From Quercus robur (lineage: Eukaryota > Streptophyta > Magnoliopsida > Fagales > Fagaceae), in contig NC_065535.1 in assembly GCF_932294415.1 (NCBI RefSeq), forward strand, positions 88,676,862 to 88,740,861: a stretch of 64,000 bases of DNA, written 5' to 3'. Shown here piece by piece: positions 41,188-53,403 of this stretch. The translations under genes and the position numbers were made by a program. Under the pieces are notes generated by a model. It had not been told where the DNA came from and did not search any database. It worked only from the letters and a program-made list of their open reading frames with translations. The first letter of the stretch is position 1, and each line of letters begins with the position of its first letter.

Positions 41188-42004
41188 TTTAATTAAACAC
41201 CCTAATTTTTTGCCTTTTACTTATTTAAACTATCGAAATAAAATAAATAAACAAAAAAAAAAAACCATCACATTACCACCATCACCCGTCCACAACCACA
41301 ACTTTTTTGTTTTATGAGTAATGTTACAGTTAAAAACTATTTTACAACATAACTATTGATGTGACAAATTATTACTAGTTTTAATTTGAGTCGACTACTA
41401 ACATCACCTTTTTATTTACCAATAAGACAATAACTATTTGGAAAATGCTAAAGCCATATCAACAATTTCTGAAAATGTTGTAAAATAGTTTGTTTTGCTC
41501 TTGTTCTATTTATTTATTTTATTTAGAGAATTTAAATGAGTAAAAGGCACAAAATTAGGGTGTTTAATTAAATAATTCAACACTTGCCACATTTTTATTT
41601 GTAGAGCATAGAGTGGAGTAAGAAAAGTGGGATAGAAGATGCCCCTACTTTTTGGGTCCAAATCTTCTATTCCACTTTTCCTACTCTACTCTATACTCTA
41701 CAAATAAAAACTTAAGACATGTCTACTTATTTAATTTTTTTTTCTTTTTTATTTATTTATTTTAGATACCTAAGAGAAATAAAAAATAAATAACCCAACA
41801 CATTCTCACCACCACTGGTCACCACTAGCGGAGATCACTAACACCGCTGGCAAGAGATTGTTGGTGCCATCAATACGGCCAATCACAGTCATCAACCGCC
41901 TCTATGTTCAAGAAACCCAAATATTAAATCCCTATTGTTTTGACAAAGGAGCAGCCCTCTATGTTCTAAAAACTCAAATAAAGTTTGATTTTTGTTTGTA
42001 ATTA

Positions 42005-44302
42005 GGCAAATATACACTTTTGGTCCCTATATTTTGGGTAAATTCTCGTTTGGTTCTTACTTTTTTAGAGCACCTATTGGTTCCTGAAAATCAAAAATCA
42101 TTATCATTTTGGTCCCTACCATAATCTCAGTAACAGAAATTGCCTACGTGGCAGACGAAGTGCACCGTTGGCACTTTTTTTTTTTTTTGGCATGTTAAAT
42201 GCTAACATGGATAATAAAATAATAATAATAAATACCACTTTAGCATCCACATCATCATTTGATTTTTAAAAAATTAATTTATCAATTTTAACAAAATTAA
42301 AAACAAAAGAACACATAAATTCATATCATGTTCAAGAACATGAATATACAAAAACATAAACCCAGATCACAAACCCATATCACAAGAACACAAAAATGCA
42401 AATGAAAAAAAAAATTAAATACTAATGGAAGAACGAAGGACATAGTACTCAAAGAATTTCTAGTCCAAAATTTGTATACGTTCTTCCACAAAAATCAGTT
42501 ATACATTCAACCAAAAATTGTTATCCTAAAACAACATTTATCATAACATAAATTCAACTAAATACATAGATTTCATCCCAACATATCTCCAAAACTAGTA
42601 AACTGAAACCCAACCAAATCAACAACAAAACATCAAAACTAGCCAAAATCAACAAGAAAACAACATATCACCTAACAAATCAGCAAAACCCAACCTCTCT
42701 GCTTCCATAAATTTCAGTCAAAATCATCAAAGCACAAATCTGCTACATACACCAAAGAAAACCCAATCCAATTGACCCTCCTCTAACTCGGATGTCCTCT
42801 ATGTTTCTCTCCCTTTCATATCTAGACCAATCAAACTACCCAATCACTACCAATCTGGGTTTTTGGCAATGGGTTTAAAGAGAGACACAAAGATAATGAA
42901 TTAGAAAGAGAACGAACTAGACATCAAGAGCCTGAACCTACAGAGCCTTAAAGATCTAGGTTTTTGGCAATTGGTGGGGGTGGCGGTGGTGTGATCTATG
43001 ACTCGGCTTGTTTGGTCACAATGCTTTGAGAGAAACAGAGGGGTCGAGAGCTTGAACTAAGAAAATGGGAGAACTTGAACCAAGAGAGAGAGACAACCAG
43101 CGGGTTTAGCCTATTTGAAGTAGGGGTGTGCAGAAAACCCACCGACCCACCAAACTCGACCCGACCCAACCTGACCCGCCGAGTTGAGTCGGTTTTTAGG
43201 GCTTGGTGGGTTGGGTTGGGTTGGGTTACAAAAAAAAAATTTGCGGGTCGGGTTGGGTTTGGGTCATAAAATTACAAACCCGCCAAACCCAACCCGACCC
43301 ACCCATATTTAATATATATTATATATTTAATAAATTAAAAAAAAAAAACCATCTGTAGGGCACTTCGGTTCCTACTATCATATATTATATATATATTTTT
43401 TATTAACTCAATTAGATATAATTTGTTTATAACTGAGTTAGGAACTCATGTATATTTTGTTTATAAGTGAATTAGGATACTAGTTCATTTATATGTTGTT
43501 TATCAACTCAATTGAACACTTAGACATATTTTGTTTACAACTGAGTTGGAATATTAGTTTATATATTAATGTATATTTTGTTTATCAACTCAGGTGGCAG
43601 GTGTGATATATATTTTTTTTGCTCAATTTAATAATAATAGTAATAAAAAAAATTGTCCAACCCATGGGTTCAACCCGACCCAACCCAACCCATGTGGGTT
43701 GGGTTGGGTTAGGCTGGGTTGGGTTGGACTTATGTTATGGGTTAGGTTGGGTTGAATTTTTTTTGACCTACCATGGTGAGTTGGGTTAAAAAATCCCCTT
43801 AACCCGACTCAACCCGACTCATGCACACCCCTAGTTTGAAGAGAGAGAGAGAGAATCCATCGGGTTGGGGACTCAAGGGTTTTAATTTGGGTTTGTGTGA
43901 TGTTGTGTTGAGTGACTAAGAAAGTTCAAGAAAATTTGAGAAAGTTGCTATAAAATTTTTTCTCAATCTTTAAAATTGAAAATGATTTATTTATTTGTTT
44001 GAATTTTTTCACTTAAAATTAAATTTTTTTTTTGTTTTTAATTTTTTTTTTCAATTTATATGCTACCATGGCTTTTTTAAATGCTGAATAATTTTTTATT
44101 TTATTTTATTAGTCACGTCAACATTTAACATGCAAACGGTGCACTCCGTTTGTCACATATGCAATTTTCATTAATGAGATGACAGTAAGGACCAAAATGG
44201 TAACAATTTTTTATTTTCAAGGACCAAAATAGGCATTCCAAAAAAGTAGAGACCGAAACGGGAATTGACCAAAAATGTAGAGACCAAAAGTATATTTTCA
44301 CC
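42005..44302. mobile_element. Non-autonomous Mutator-like TIR element, 2.3 kb, with a nested hAT element
   Basis: The long terminal inverted repeats are about 230 bases. The left begins GGCAAATATACACTTTTGG and the right mirrors it (CCAAAAGTATATTTTCACC). Both continue through the same words (TTTTGGTCC, GTGCACCGTT, GCATGTTAAATG). The flanks TTGTAATTA (41996-42004) and TTATGATTA (44303-44311) match at 7 of 9 positions and are a likely aged duplication. No transposase frame is present. A 713-bp element (43121-43833) lies inside. Confidence 0.8.
43121..43833. mobile_element. hAT-like element rich in GGGTT/AACCC, nested
   Basis: The perfect terminal inverted repeats are TAGGGGTGTGCA and TGCACACCCCTA. 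The flanks ATTTGAAG (43113-43120) and GTTTGAAG (43834-43841) make an 8-bp duplication with one difference, as expected for hAT. Both subterminal regions are packed with GGGTTGGGTT and its complement. The centre is AT-rich. It interrupts the 42005-44302 element and is therefore younger. Confidence 0.85.
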
Positions 44303-45744
44303 TTATGATTATTCATTGCCTTTACTATTTCTGTAGCTTTCCTCTTCAATCATCAAGGCACCAAATTTTTTCCTTTTTCCTTTTTAAATTTTAAATCACA
44401 ACAGATTGCAAGCCTAGAAAGTTTATGCTTTCTGACTTTCAATTCAAATCAACGAAGCAATTTGGCTTGGTCTAGTAGACAAAGTCGTGGATCTGGAGGG
44501 AACAGTGAGGTGGAGGTGGGCTTCTTCTGAAGGTAGGCTAATGGCAGTGGTTACACCAAAGAGAGAGAGAGAGAGGTAATGGCAGTGGTTGGAATGTATT
44601 GGTTTTTAATTTTATTTATATATTTTAGTTATCCAAAATAAGAAAAACAAAAAATTAGAATTTAATTAAATAGGTAAAGAGTAGAGAAAAAAAAGTGGGA
44701 TAGAAGATTTAAACTCTTAATTAAGGGCATGTTTGGTTTGGTAATTATAGGTTCAATAAATACACTAGCTCTCCTCTTATATAATGAATATTGTTCTTAT
44801 TAATTAAGAGATTTTGTTAATAGGTGTCATAAAGACATTTGTTTTGGAAATACTTTTTAGAAATTTTTATGGTAAAGAAAAAAAACTGATTCGGTTTTTA
44901 TATTTCCTATAAAAGTTATATCAAAACATTCCCAAAATGGTTTATTAACAAACACTCTAAAGGCATCCGTTAACCGAACCTTTAAGGAGAGAGTACGCTT
45001 TCATTGTAATCCCCAAGTATTCTATATTTTTCCTCTACGAATAAAAAGTCTAAATTTTTTCCACCACTTGCTTTATATATCATTATGAAAAGACACAAAT
45101 TTGTTTTTGGTATAGGTGATGTTTGAGCCTCATATCTTATTTGACAACAAAAAACTTGATCAATTGAACTAAACTGAAACTCAAATTTTTCCACTACACT
45201 TAAGAACAAAAGATTGTTGAGATAGATGCATAATACAAATAGCATCTTTCATTAACCTATATGAAAATAACATTTCATCAATTATAACTTGATATAACAA
45301 ATGTGAGGAAAATTTGTAACCCAAACTTTTTTTCAACCAAAATCTCTATATAATGCAATTTCTAGAAGATTTTGTACATTAAATAAGTTTGGTAATAAAT
45401 AAATCACAATTTTTTCATAATTATTAAAATATCCGGTGTCTAAGAAAATTCATGTAAAAGTGACTTTGTATTAATTATATAACATGCATTTTTAATAATA
45501 TAGGAAAAAAAAGTTGTGTAAATAATGCTCACTTTTTTTTTTTTGAAAAATAATTTCAACCTATGACATCCGCTTCTGATAATAGTTATTTATTATCATA
45601 CCAAAATACTAATGAACTTTTAGTGTAGATGGAGATTAAACTCCGGATATTTTATTCGACAGTAAGAAATGCAAACTTAACATTATAGATATAGTCCTAC
45701 TCCTTAAAAAATACTTTTTACTGAATGGAACCAAAGATTCTCAA

Positions 45745-45775
<31 letters not shown>

Positions 45776-46059
45776 TATGGAACCAAACACGTCTTATCAA
45801 TGGTTTGACTCTTTTGAGTCTTTTGACCGTTTGTCGTAAACGGATTTGGGCTCATATCATAATAAAAGGGCCGAGCTCAAACTATCTAGAAAGCCTGGAA
45901 AGACTAATATATGAAGGCCCATATCAGCACCGTTAAGTCTAGTGTTAGGCCTACAACTCCAGAGCCCAGCTCAAAGTCACATTACTTTTCTTTTCTTTTC
46001 TCTTTTTTGGTAAAAAGGAAAATGCAATCAACTAAGAAATAGAAGGAGCTACATCAGAG

Positions 46060-46505
46060 AGTCAGGGCAAAGCCAGAAATGATAAAGGCCAAACAAATCC
46101 GAAAGGAAAAACAGATTAGAGGGGGAGAGTTATTATACAAAACATTAGAAATTTGATGGGTTACTAATTTAGCAAGAGCATTAGCATAGCGATTGGCTTT
46201 TCGATGGCAATGAGTCACCTTAATTTGAAAAACTTGGGAAATTAGGAGCATGCAATCAGTCACAAGAGAGGAATTAGTAGCGTTAGAATTTCCAACATCG
46301 TTCATTAGACTTATCAGGTCTGCAACTACTTTAGCATCCAATTCAACTTCTAGAACATTAATCTGCAGATTTAAACACATAGTAAACCTGCGAATTAATG
46401 CTCTAGAAGTTGAATTGAATGTTAAAGTAGTTGCAAACCTGATGAACAATGTTGGAAATTCTAATACTACTAATTTCTCTCTTGTGGCTAATTGCTTTAC
46501 CACTT
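46060..46505. pseudogene. Inverted pair of LINE-type RNase H fragments (unit B)
   Basis: This is the unit B counterpart of 26318-26700. The minus strand reads VTHCHRKANRYANALAKLVT and INVLEVELDAKVVADL. The plus strand from about 46393 reads RINALEVELNVKVVANLMNN and NVGNSNTTNFSLVANC. The frames are short and unsupported by flanking coding sequence, so these are relics and not a gene. Confidence 0.75.
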
Positions 46506-46580
46506 AATACGAATTACAATTGCCAGGTGTGTGTATATATATATTAAGAAGAAAATTTTAAATAATCAAAATTGCCAGGA

Positions 46581-48440
46581 CATCATTGCTTGATATTCAG
46601 GTTGAAGTCATGAATCATAATAGATGTCTCATATTGTGGCATTTGAGTTGCTTTTTAGTTTTTATAAGTGAAGATACTTGAGAGAGCCAGCTAGCTCTGT
46701 TGCCAATTCTGGTATTATGATTTGGACATTTTATTTATTTATTGGCTTTGTTAATCTCTCTTACCGACAAAGCATCTCACTACTTACACAGATCAGAAAC
46801 TTAATTTCAGGGCATCCACAAAATAAAAATAAAAAGAAAGTAATATGCATCAATTATAGAAATGTTAGCAAAGGGGTTCAGTCGTAATTTATAATGCTAG
46901 CTTAAATATTATGCACGGTTTTGGCTCTTGTATGGATGAGACTTTCTATAATGTTTATGTAATGCAATTGTTTTGTTTATTTATTTATTTTAATTTTTTA
47001 GAAACTAGGTCCTCCAAACCATGATTATTTCCTTGAGCATGTACAGTCTTTTCGTCCCACACATTGTTATTACAAGAAAAAATCTCTTGAAAGTGATCCT
47101 AAAATACTAGCAAATGACAAGAGGTTTCAAATTCAATTTTTCATGGATATTATGAGATCTTATGAACCACTAAACCAACTTCTTGAAGTTTATACAATAT
47201 AATTGTTGGCTTTGAGAATTAAGGCACAATTAGGTTGTGCAAAAATGGAAGAGCATCACAGAAATGCAGTACAAAATTTGCATTGTCACACTCACCGGAC
47301 AATCGGACAGATGAGAAAATTAGGGAAGAATCAGGCCATTTATTACAAAACTTTTCACTGTGTGTACGAACACATAGAATATTTAGAAAAAAGAGACGTG
47401 GCAATAGCTTTCTCTTACGTTAATTTGACAACATATAAACACAAAATTGACAATAAGATAATGATATAGCAGGTGCCTTTTATCGACAGAAAGATTCTAA
47501 TCTTGATAGCTGTAGGACAAAGGCTACATGGCACTTTGATTGTAACCTTGACTACTTAGATACTTAGATTATCCGAAAATTTTTTGTTGATAACTATAGC
47601 ATGCATTATTTTCAAGAAACATATGCCTCTTTGTTATTGGTCTCGCAATTTATTTATTTTTTAATTATTAGTATTTGTTATTGGTCTCAAAGTTGTGGAA
47701 AGCTCAATGGCTATGTAGGTTTGGGCTATTTGCTAGATAACTTGATGGGAACAACACGTAATTATTAACAGGTAGTGCTTTGCGATAAGTTGCTTAAGTG
47801 GGTATATTCCTTAGTACGTTTCGTTATATACATTTTGAGCAGAGTAATAATACAAATACAAATTATTTTACAATATTTTTACAACCTATTGATGTGACAA
47901 ATTCTTACTTATTCTAATATGAGTCCATCACGAACATCATATTTTTACTTACAATAACTATTTGAAAAATACTAAAGTCACATCAGTAGTTTGTAAAAAT
48001 GTTATAAAATAGTTTGTGTATGTAGCATTACTCAACTATGAAATATGGTTAGTAAACTATTATACCATTTAATATATTATTAATGAAAGCATTATAAAAC
48101 TTGCTTACCATATAAGAAAAAAATATTCTGAAAAAATGCCCTTTTTTAATTAAAATTTAAAAGTATAAAATATGACACGTATTAAATGTTGTTTGTATAA
48201 CTCTAATATAAAAAATAAAATAAAAATTCCAATCTGACTATTACTATTAATACTCATATGGAGTGCTAAGATTTTTTCTATAACACAATTAAAAAAATTT
48301 GATTTTTTTTACTTCTATGCATGTGTTACTATTATATTAAACATCAAAGTTTCTTATTTTATAGTTTACAACTAAAATAAGAAAAAAAAATTAAGTTTAT
48401 AACTAAAATAAGAAAACTTGGATGTTTAATATAAAATAAA
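46581..48440. other. Intergenic AT-rich region
   Basis: Sequence beyond the duplication. It holds the third MITE copy (about 47842-48034) and a possible exon relic at 47002-47202. The other open frames overlap on opposite strands and look random. Confidence 0.45.
47002..47202 (+). pseudogene. Possible isolated exon or gene relic, family not recognised
   Basis: Right after an acceptor-like TTTTTTAG, a frame of 66 codons reads through to a stop with protein-like composition. It includes GPPNHDYFLEHVQSFRP, KSLESDPKILANDKRFQ and FFMDIMRSYEPLNQLLEVY. It has no ATG near its start and no recognisable neighbouring exon. It could be the last exon of a decayed gene or chance. I do not recognise the family. 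Confidence 0.25.
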
Positions 48441-49557
48441 GGGATAATTACACATAACCCACCTGTAGTTAGGGCGAAAATTACTTTGCCTACTCGTGGT
48501 TTGAAAAGTATCACTTAACCCACCTGTGGTATGTTTCCGTCAATCTCCGTAACCCACCTCAAGCCCAGCCATTACAAAAACACCTCTTAACACCAAAACA
48601 CAACATAACACGAATCAAAACACCCAAAACTCAGAAACTTTTCAAGAGAGAGACTTGTGGTGAGATCAACGTGTTCTTCGTGGTTTTTAGATCTCTTTTT
48701 CAGCCTTTTCCGGCCCGGTGGTTTCATGTCGTCACGGTGGCTCAAACTTTATGTCTCTCTCCTCCCAAAACAAAAAATAAAGCAAAAATGCAAGAGAAAC
48801 AAAATCAAAAAGTGGTAACTGGGTTTTGGGCAACTGGGTTTTGATCATTTTCTAGTTTCTACAGTTTCAAATGGTGGGTCGGGTGGCTATGGAGGTTCTG
48901 GTGGGAGAGGTGAAGGTAGTGGTGGTGGTGATGGTGGTGCTGGCAGCAGTTTATGTTGTTAATGGTTCCCAAATGTAGTTTATGTTATGCTTTTTGGTTT
49001 CCAATCATTTTTTTTTTTTTTTAAATTCGAGGAGTTAGCCAAAGGGTTGAGGGAGGCAATGGCGAAAACTTCTATCTTTCTTTTCTCTCTATTGTGAACC
49101 CATAACCACTGGCCATCGTGATTTCTGCCAAAAAAAATAAAGCACACCCAAATGCAAAAACCAACAAAACCCACAAATGGTGACACAAAACCACCAAATG
49201 GAGAGCCACAACTCATTAATGGCGAGAAAATTTGTAACCACTTATGGAGAGCCAGAACCACTGTGATGAGATGAAACCACCGGTCCAGGACAGGCTGAAA
49301 AAGAGATATAAAAACCACGAAGAACACGTTGATCTCACCACAAGTCTCTCTCTTGAAAAGTTTCTGAGTTTTGGGTGTTTTGATTCGCGTTATGTTGTGT
49401 TTTGGTGTTAAGAGGTGTTTTTGTAACGGCTGGGCTTGAGGTGGGTTACGGAAATTGACGGAAACATACCACAGGTAGGTTAAGTGATACTTTTCAAACT
49501 ACGGGTAAGCAAAGTGATTTTCTCCCTAACCACAGGTGGATTATGTGTAATTATCCT
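48441..49557. mobile_element. Mutator-like TIR element, 1.1 kb, perfect 9-bp TSD
   Basis: TAAAATAAA is duplicated exactly (48432-48440 and 49558-49566). Terminal inverted repeats of about 260-275 bases begin GGGATAATTACACATAACC. They share CCCACCTGT, AAGTATCACTTAACC and CAAGAGAGAGACTTGTGG, and reach about 48715 and 49295. The central part has (GGT)n-rich sequence around 48900-48950. The 115-codon minus-strand frame at 48980-49327 overlaps the right repeat and is not transposase-like. The element is non-autonomous. Confidence 0.9.
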
Positions 49558-50049
49558 TAAAATAAAATATTTTCATTATAGTAGTATGAGAGAATAATAG
49601 TTTTATTTGTTATTTTTCTTGAAAACATGGTGAAATTTTCAACAAATATATACAATTATATTAATTACTTAATTAGTGCACTAAAATAGTTAGTTTGTTA
49701 TAATATCTTATGAAAAAAATTACATACCCATACAACTAAATAAAATATAGTAAAAGATATTTTCTAACATTTATAAATTAATGTTCTATCATTTTCGTAT
49801 TATTCATTCAAATCTGTAATATATTCCACACGTATATTACTAACTGCTACTGCAAAATAATACATCTAGAGCTATTCTTTAAATGGTATTGTTGCAATTA
49901 GTCATTCTATCATTTGGAAAAAAAACAAAAAACAAAAACTTTACAGTTGATTTTGAATAAGTACCACTTCCCTTGCCCCTTCCCTTTTTCTTTAGCCATT
50001 AATAAACCAAGTACGGATTTCATTTGTGTTATATAAAGAACAAAGAAAG

Positions 50050-50212
50050 CGCAGGTTCCAGTTAGCTCAACTGATAAAATCTTTAATAGTTGTATAAAAG
50101 ATTTGAGATTCAATCATTGCCTACACCAAAAACTAATTGGTGTCTTAATTTAATGACAAATGACTATCATCAGGAGCGAATGTCATAGGTTAAAACTCTC
50201 TAAAAAAAAAAA
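50050..50212 (+). mobile_element. tRNA-derived SINE
   Basis: Same family as the copy at 30190. It has an A-box-like segment (TTAGCTCAACTGATAAAAT), a weakened B box (GATTCAATCAT), the shared body (CTAATTGGTGTCTTAA, ACTATCATCAGGAGCG, GTCATAGGTTAAAACTCTC) and a terminal poly(A). ACAAAGA occurs on both sides as a possible target duplication. Confidence 0.75.
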
Positions 50213-50678
50213 AACAAACAAAAACAAAGACAACCTACTTAAGACATAAAATAGCCAAGAGCCTTTTAATTATTGAATTTATTAAAAACAAGAAATGTTC
50301 TGTCGGATTTAAAAAAGAAAAACATAAAATAAGAAAACCATAAAACAAATAAAACAAAGTATTCCCATAATGGGACCAAAAGTATATTTGGGTGTTAATA
50401 TTGATTGAATTTGTCGGTTTCACTTAAATCTAAGGTTCAAAATTTAATTTATACCATAAATCAATTATTGTTGTAGGGACACAATTTGGATCTAAACCCA
50501 AAAGGTAAAAGGATAAAACTTAATATAATGAATTTATAGAGAGTGGGTTCAAAAACTAGGTTCTAATGAGTTGGGTAACAATTATAATGGATCCAGATCA
50601 CAATAAAGTAAAGATAGACTGGTTTTCTACAAAGAAAATTGTCTTCGGCACAATCCAAGAAGATCAGTTCTTGTATAT

Positions 50679-51326
50679 TATAAGGACTCAATTTGTAACG
50701 ACCCCAAAATGGTATTGTGTTCGCACGCTAAGGGCCCAAACAATATAATTTGTAGAGCGTAGGCTGAAAGGTTAGGCCTTGGTCACCGGACGGTGGTTAG
50801 TCATGGTACTTATACAGAAATGAACCGTGTTCGCTCGAGAAGTCTTTCTTCTTGGCCTTTTTTTCCAGCCCCTTTTTTTGGATTGCTTACTTATCTTTTT
50901 ATATTAGCCTTTACTCTTCCTCCAACGTCCACGTGTAGGTTCAGCTTCCCAGGGCTGATACTTGTCCCATCAGCCCATACCCAAAGTGGTTGGGGGTGGT
51001 TGTAAAAGTTGAAAAGCATTGCTCTGTCTGGCGCATAGTATTTAATTGCAATAATGGCAGTCTTTCCTTTGTCCTTTGTCGCCATATTGTCCAGGAGTCC
51101 TTTCTCCATCAACGTGGATGTGTTTGGTTTTTTCCAAAACTGTTCCTATACCGTTCTTGCCCTTTCTTTTAGGAGTGCCTTGGGGATGCCGAGGACAGAA
51201 TCATCCTCGTCTATATCTCAAGGCTATTTAGACTTTCGTTATATGTCCTCGACAATGCCTCTCCTCGGTTCGGGCCTTGGGCCCTAATGTAAAGTGGGTC
51301 AAGGTCACAAATTCTTTGGCCCCACA
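50679..51326 (-). repeat. 3' LTR (in element orientation), 648 bp
   Basis: It pairs with 53404-54078. By eye about nine in ten positions agree over the first 175 bases. It lacks a 27-base piece present in the other LTR after TCTTTCTTCTTGG. That piece is bounded by short CTTGG repeats, so it looks like a slip deletion. A TATA-like AATATAAAAAG lies on the minus strand near 50896-50906. Confidence 0.92.
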
Positions 51327-52829
51327 ATAGCCCCTCAAAATCCTGCTGTCCGACCTCTTGGTCGGGGAGGAGGGTTTTGGTGATGTTGGACCTCTATCAT
51401 GGCTTGCCCAGCTTTGTCCTTCATTAATATCGGTGTCTTTTCGTTTGCCTGGAAAACGCTCCCGGTCATGAGACATTCCGTTAGTTTTACTCACGTCGTG
51501 CCTCTGCCGTTTCAGTGTACGAGGCGCGTTTTTAATAAGTTCCTTTTACGAGGCAACGCCCATCCAATGGTTGTAGACGGTTTTGGGAGTTGAGTGGAAA
51601 TTATCTCGTTTGTACCTTTTCTTGGAAATCTGTACAGATTAAATGCCATCAGACTTGCCTTCCGTATAAGAAGCAAGGTAGGAGGTCACTTCCTTTACGT
51701 ACAGACCCTTCAGTCTCTTCAAACTCCTAAACCTCCAGCTGCGCTCAAAGTTTTCATTACCAGTGCAATTTAAGCCTTAGAGAGTGATATGTTTGAGGCA
51801 AAAGTGGGGGTGAAGGGACCACACCCTCTCCAAAAGCACGGGGTCTCTTCGAGACTTAAGATGACGCGATCAAGGTAAGGGAGACGGAGACTCAAGACAA
51901 CTCTCCCCTTTCACAAGGCGGGGGAAAAGCCTCCTCCTCCTTCAGCCAAAATCCGAAGCAGGCGCTGGTCGCGTCAGATTTTTGGCGCGACAGCAATGAG
52001 GTTTCTCATTGTCGGTACCATCCGCTCTCTCTCGAGCGCTGCTAATATGACACCCACGTGTTAGGAGTCAGAGCTGATGCGAGGATTGGGCATCCTCGCT
52101 TCCCCCTCTCCTCTTTCTTTGGTGCCTCCTTTTGCCTCCGCTTCTTCTTCTCTTCCATCACTAGGGACATCCTGGTGTTTCTGCTTCTTCTTCTGCCTCT
52201 TCTCCCCTTCTGTCAAAAGGGGCCATCCTGACACGCCTAGTCGCCACAAGAGCAGAATTTCGAAGGATTTACCGTTCCCTTGTATCTTTTTCCTTTTTTG
52301 CTTTTTCTTTTTGCCTTTGTAGTTAACTTCTAGTATAGGCTTGCTTAAGCCCCTCATTGTACGCTATACTATTTTTTGGTATTAATAAAAGATGACTTTA
52401 TCTTATTCTAAGCATTCTTTCTTTTCTGCAATAATTATACTATGAATGGATGTGCTATTTTTTTATTTATTTTTATTTTTGACGATACTTAGGGCCGAAC
52501 CCCCTGTTAACAAAAAGCTATTATTTTGAACTCACTGAGATTAACAGGTACAATAATGCCGACCTGAAAAAGGTTATACATATAAAACTAACCGAGATAA
52601 CAGCTGAACGTTCTATATTACGTGTGAAGCGATCATCCGAGGATGGGTAACCCAAAATGAACTATCCGAGAGGGTCGCTGTGTACTAGGATGCTTTACCA
52701 CGTTTCTAACAACATTCATGGCCTTAACCATTTTTGGCACCCGGTCCGAGGACCAAGGTATGACTGTACCGGACCTAAATACTCGTTTACATCAGTTTCC
52801 TTAGAGCTGAGGATCCGAGGACAGGACGG

Positions 52830-53197
52830 GAGGACCATACAATACCTTGGTTCTATCCAAAACTTAGAATTTCTTTAAGTAGTTGGTTTCTCCATAGGTT
52901 TGAGTTCGAGGACCATACAATACCTTGGTTCTGTCCAAAACTTAGAATTTCTTTAAGTAGTTGGTTTCTCTATAGATTTGAGTCCGAGGACCATACAATA
53001 CCTTGGTTCTGTCCAAAACTTAGATATTTCTTTAAGTAGTTGGTTTCCCCATAGGTTTGAGTCCGAGGACCATGCAATACTTTGGTTCTGTCCAAAACTT
53101 AGATATTTCTTTAAGTAGTTGGTTTCCCCATAGGTTTGAGTCTGAGGACCATGCAATACCTTGGTTCTGTCCAAAACTTATAATTTCTTTAAGTTTG
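52830..53197. repeat. Tandem repeat, 78/79-bp period, about 4.7 copies
   Basis: Units start with GAGGACCAT at 52830, 52908, 52986, 53065 and 53144, the last one partial. Units three and four are one base longer (TTAGATATTT for TTAGAATTT). The array lies near the primer-binding-site end of the LTR element's internal region. There are no spacers between units. Confidence 0.95.
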
Positions 53198-53403
53198 GGG
53201 GGATTAGCCCCTCGACCAAGGTGTGGGACGTTGATCTGACGTTGGAAGCCCCTAGAACCATCCGCGCTACTGAAACTTCGAAGCGTAGCCCCTAGTGGAA
53301 CTTTATGTTAGGGCACTGCAACAGGCTGCTGGAAGTGATGGAGGGACTTTCTCGATCCACCGCCTGTGCCAACGCACAAGTCTTCCCCACAGACGGCGCC
53401 AAT

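Larger units (their letters stand above)
38494..41750. repeat. Direct and inverted copies of the SCPL 5'-flank module
   Basis: Words from the SCPL upstream sequence (GTAGAATGATATAT, TTTACTGACAACAACAAGCA, then CCACTTTTC, CACAAATTTTGGGTCC and AAAATGTGGC) recur several times. Direct copies begin at about 38494, 38575 and 40611, with a shorter one at about 41655. Inverted copies are at about 39440-39690 and 41500-41640. Segment 39700-39905 is also an inverted copy of 44720-44890. The single-copy version is at about 24010-24190 in unit A. Two TIR elements (39950 and 40850) have inserted into this array. Confidence 0.7.

Noticed and set aside
47203-47469. 88-codon plus-strand frame with overlapping frames on both strands
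   Set aside because: Three frames of similar length overlap here, none resembles a known protein, and no splice context supports one.
48980-49327. 115-codon minus-strand frame
   Set aside because: It overlaps the right inverted repeat of a Mutator-like element and has low-complexity, non-transposase composition.
52830-53197. Regular 78/79-bp repeats considered as a CRISPR array
   Set aside because: The repeats are contiguous with no spacers, are too long, and lie inside a plant retroelement.
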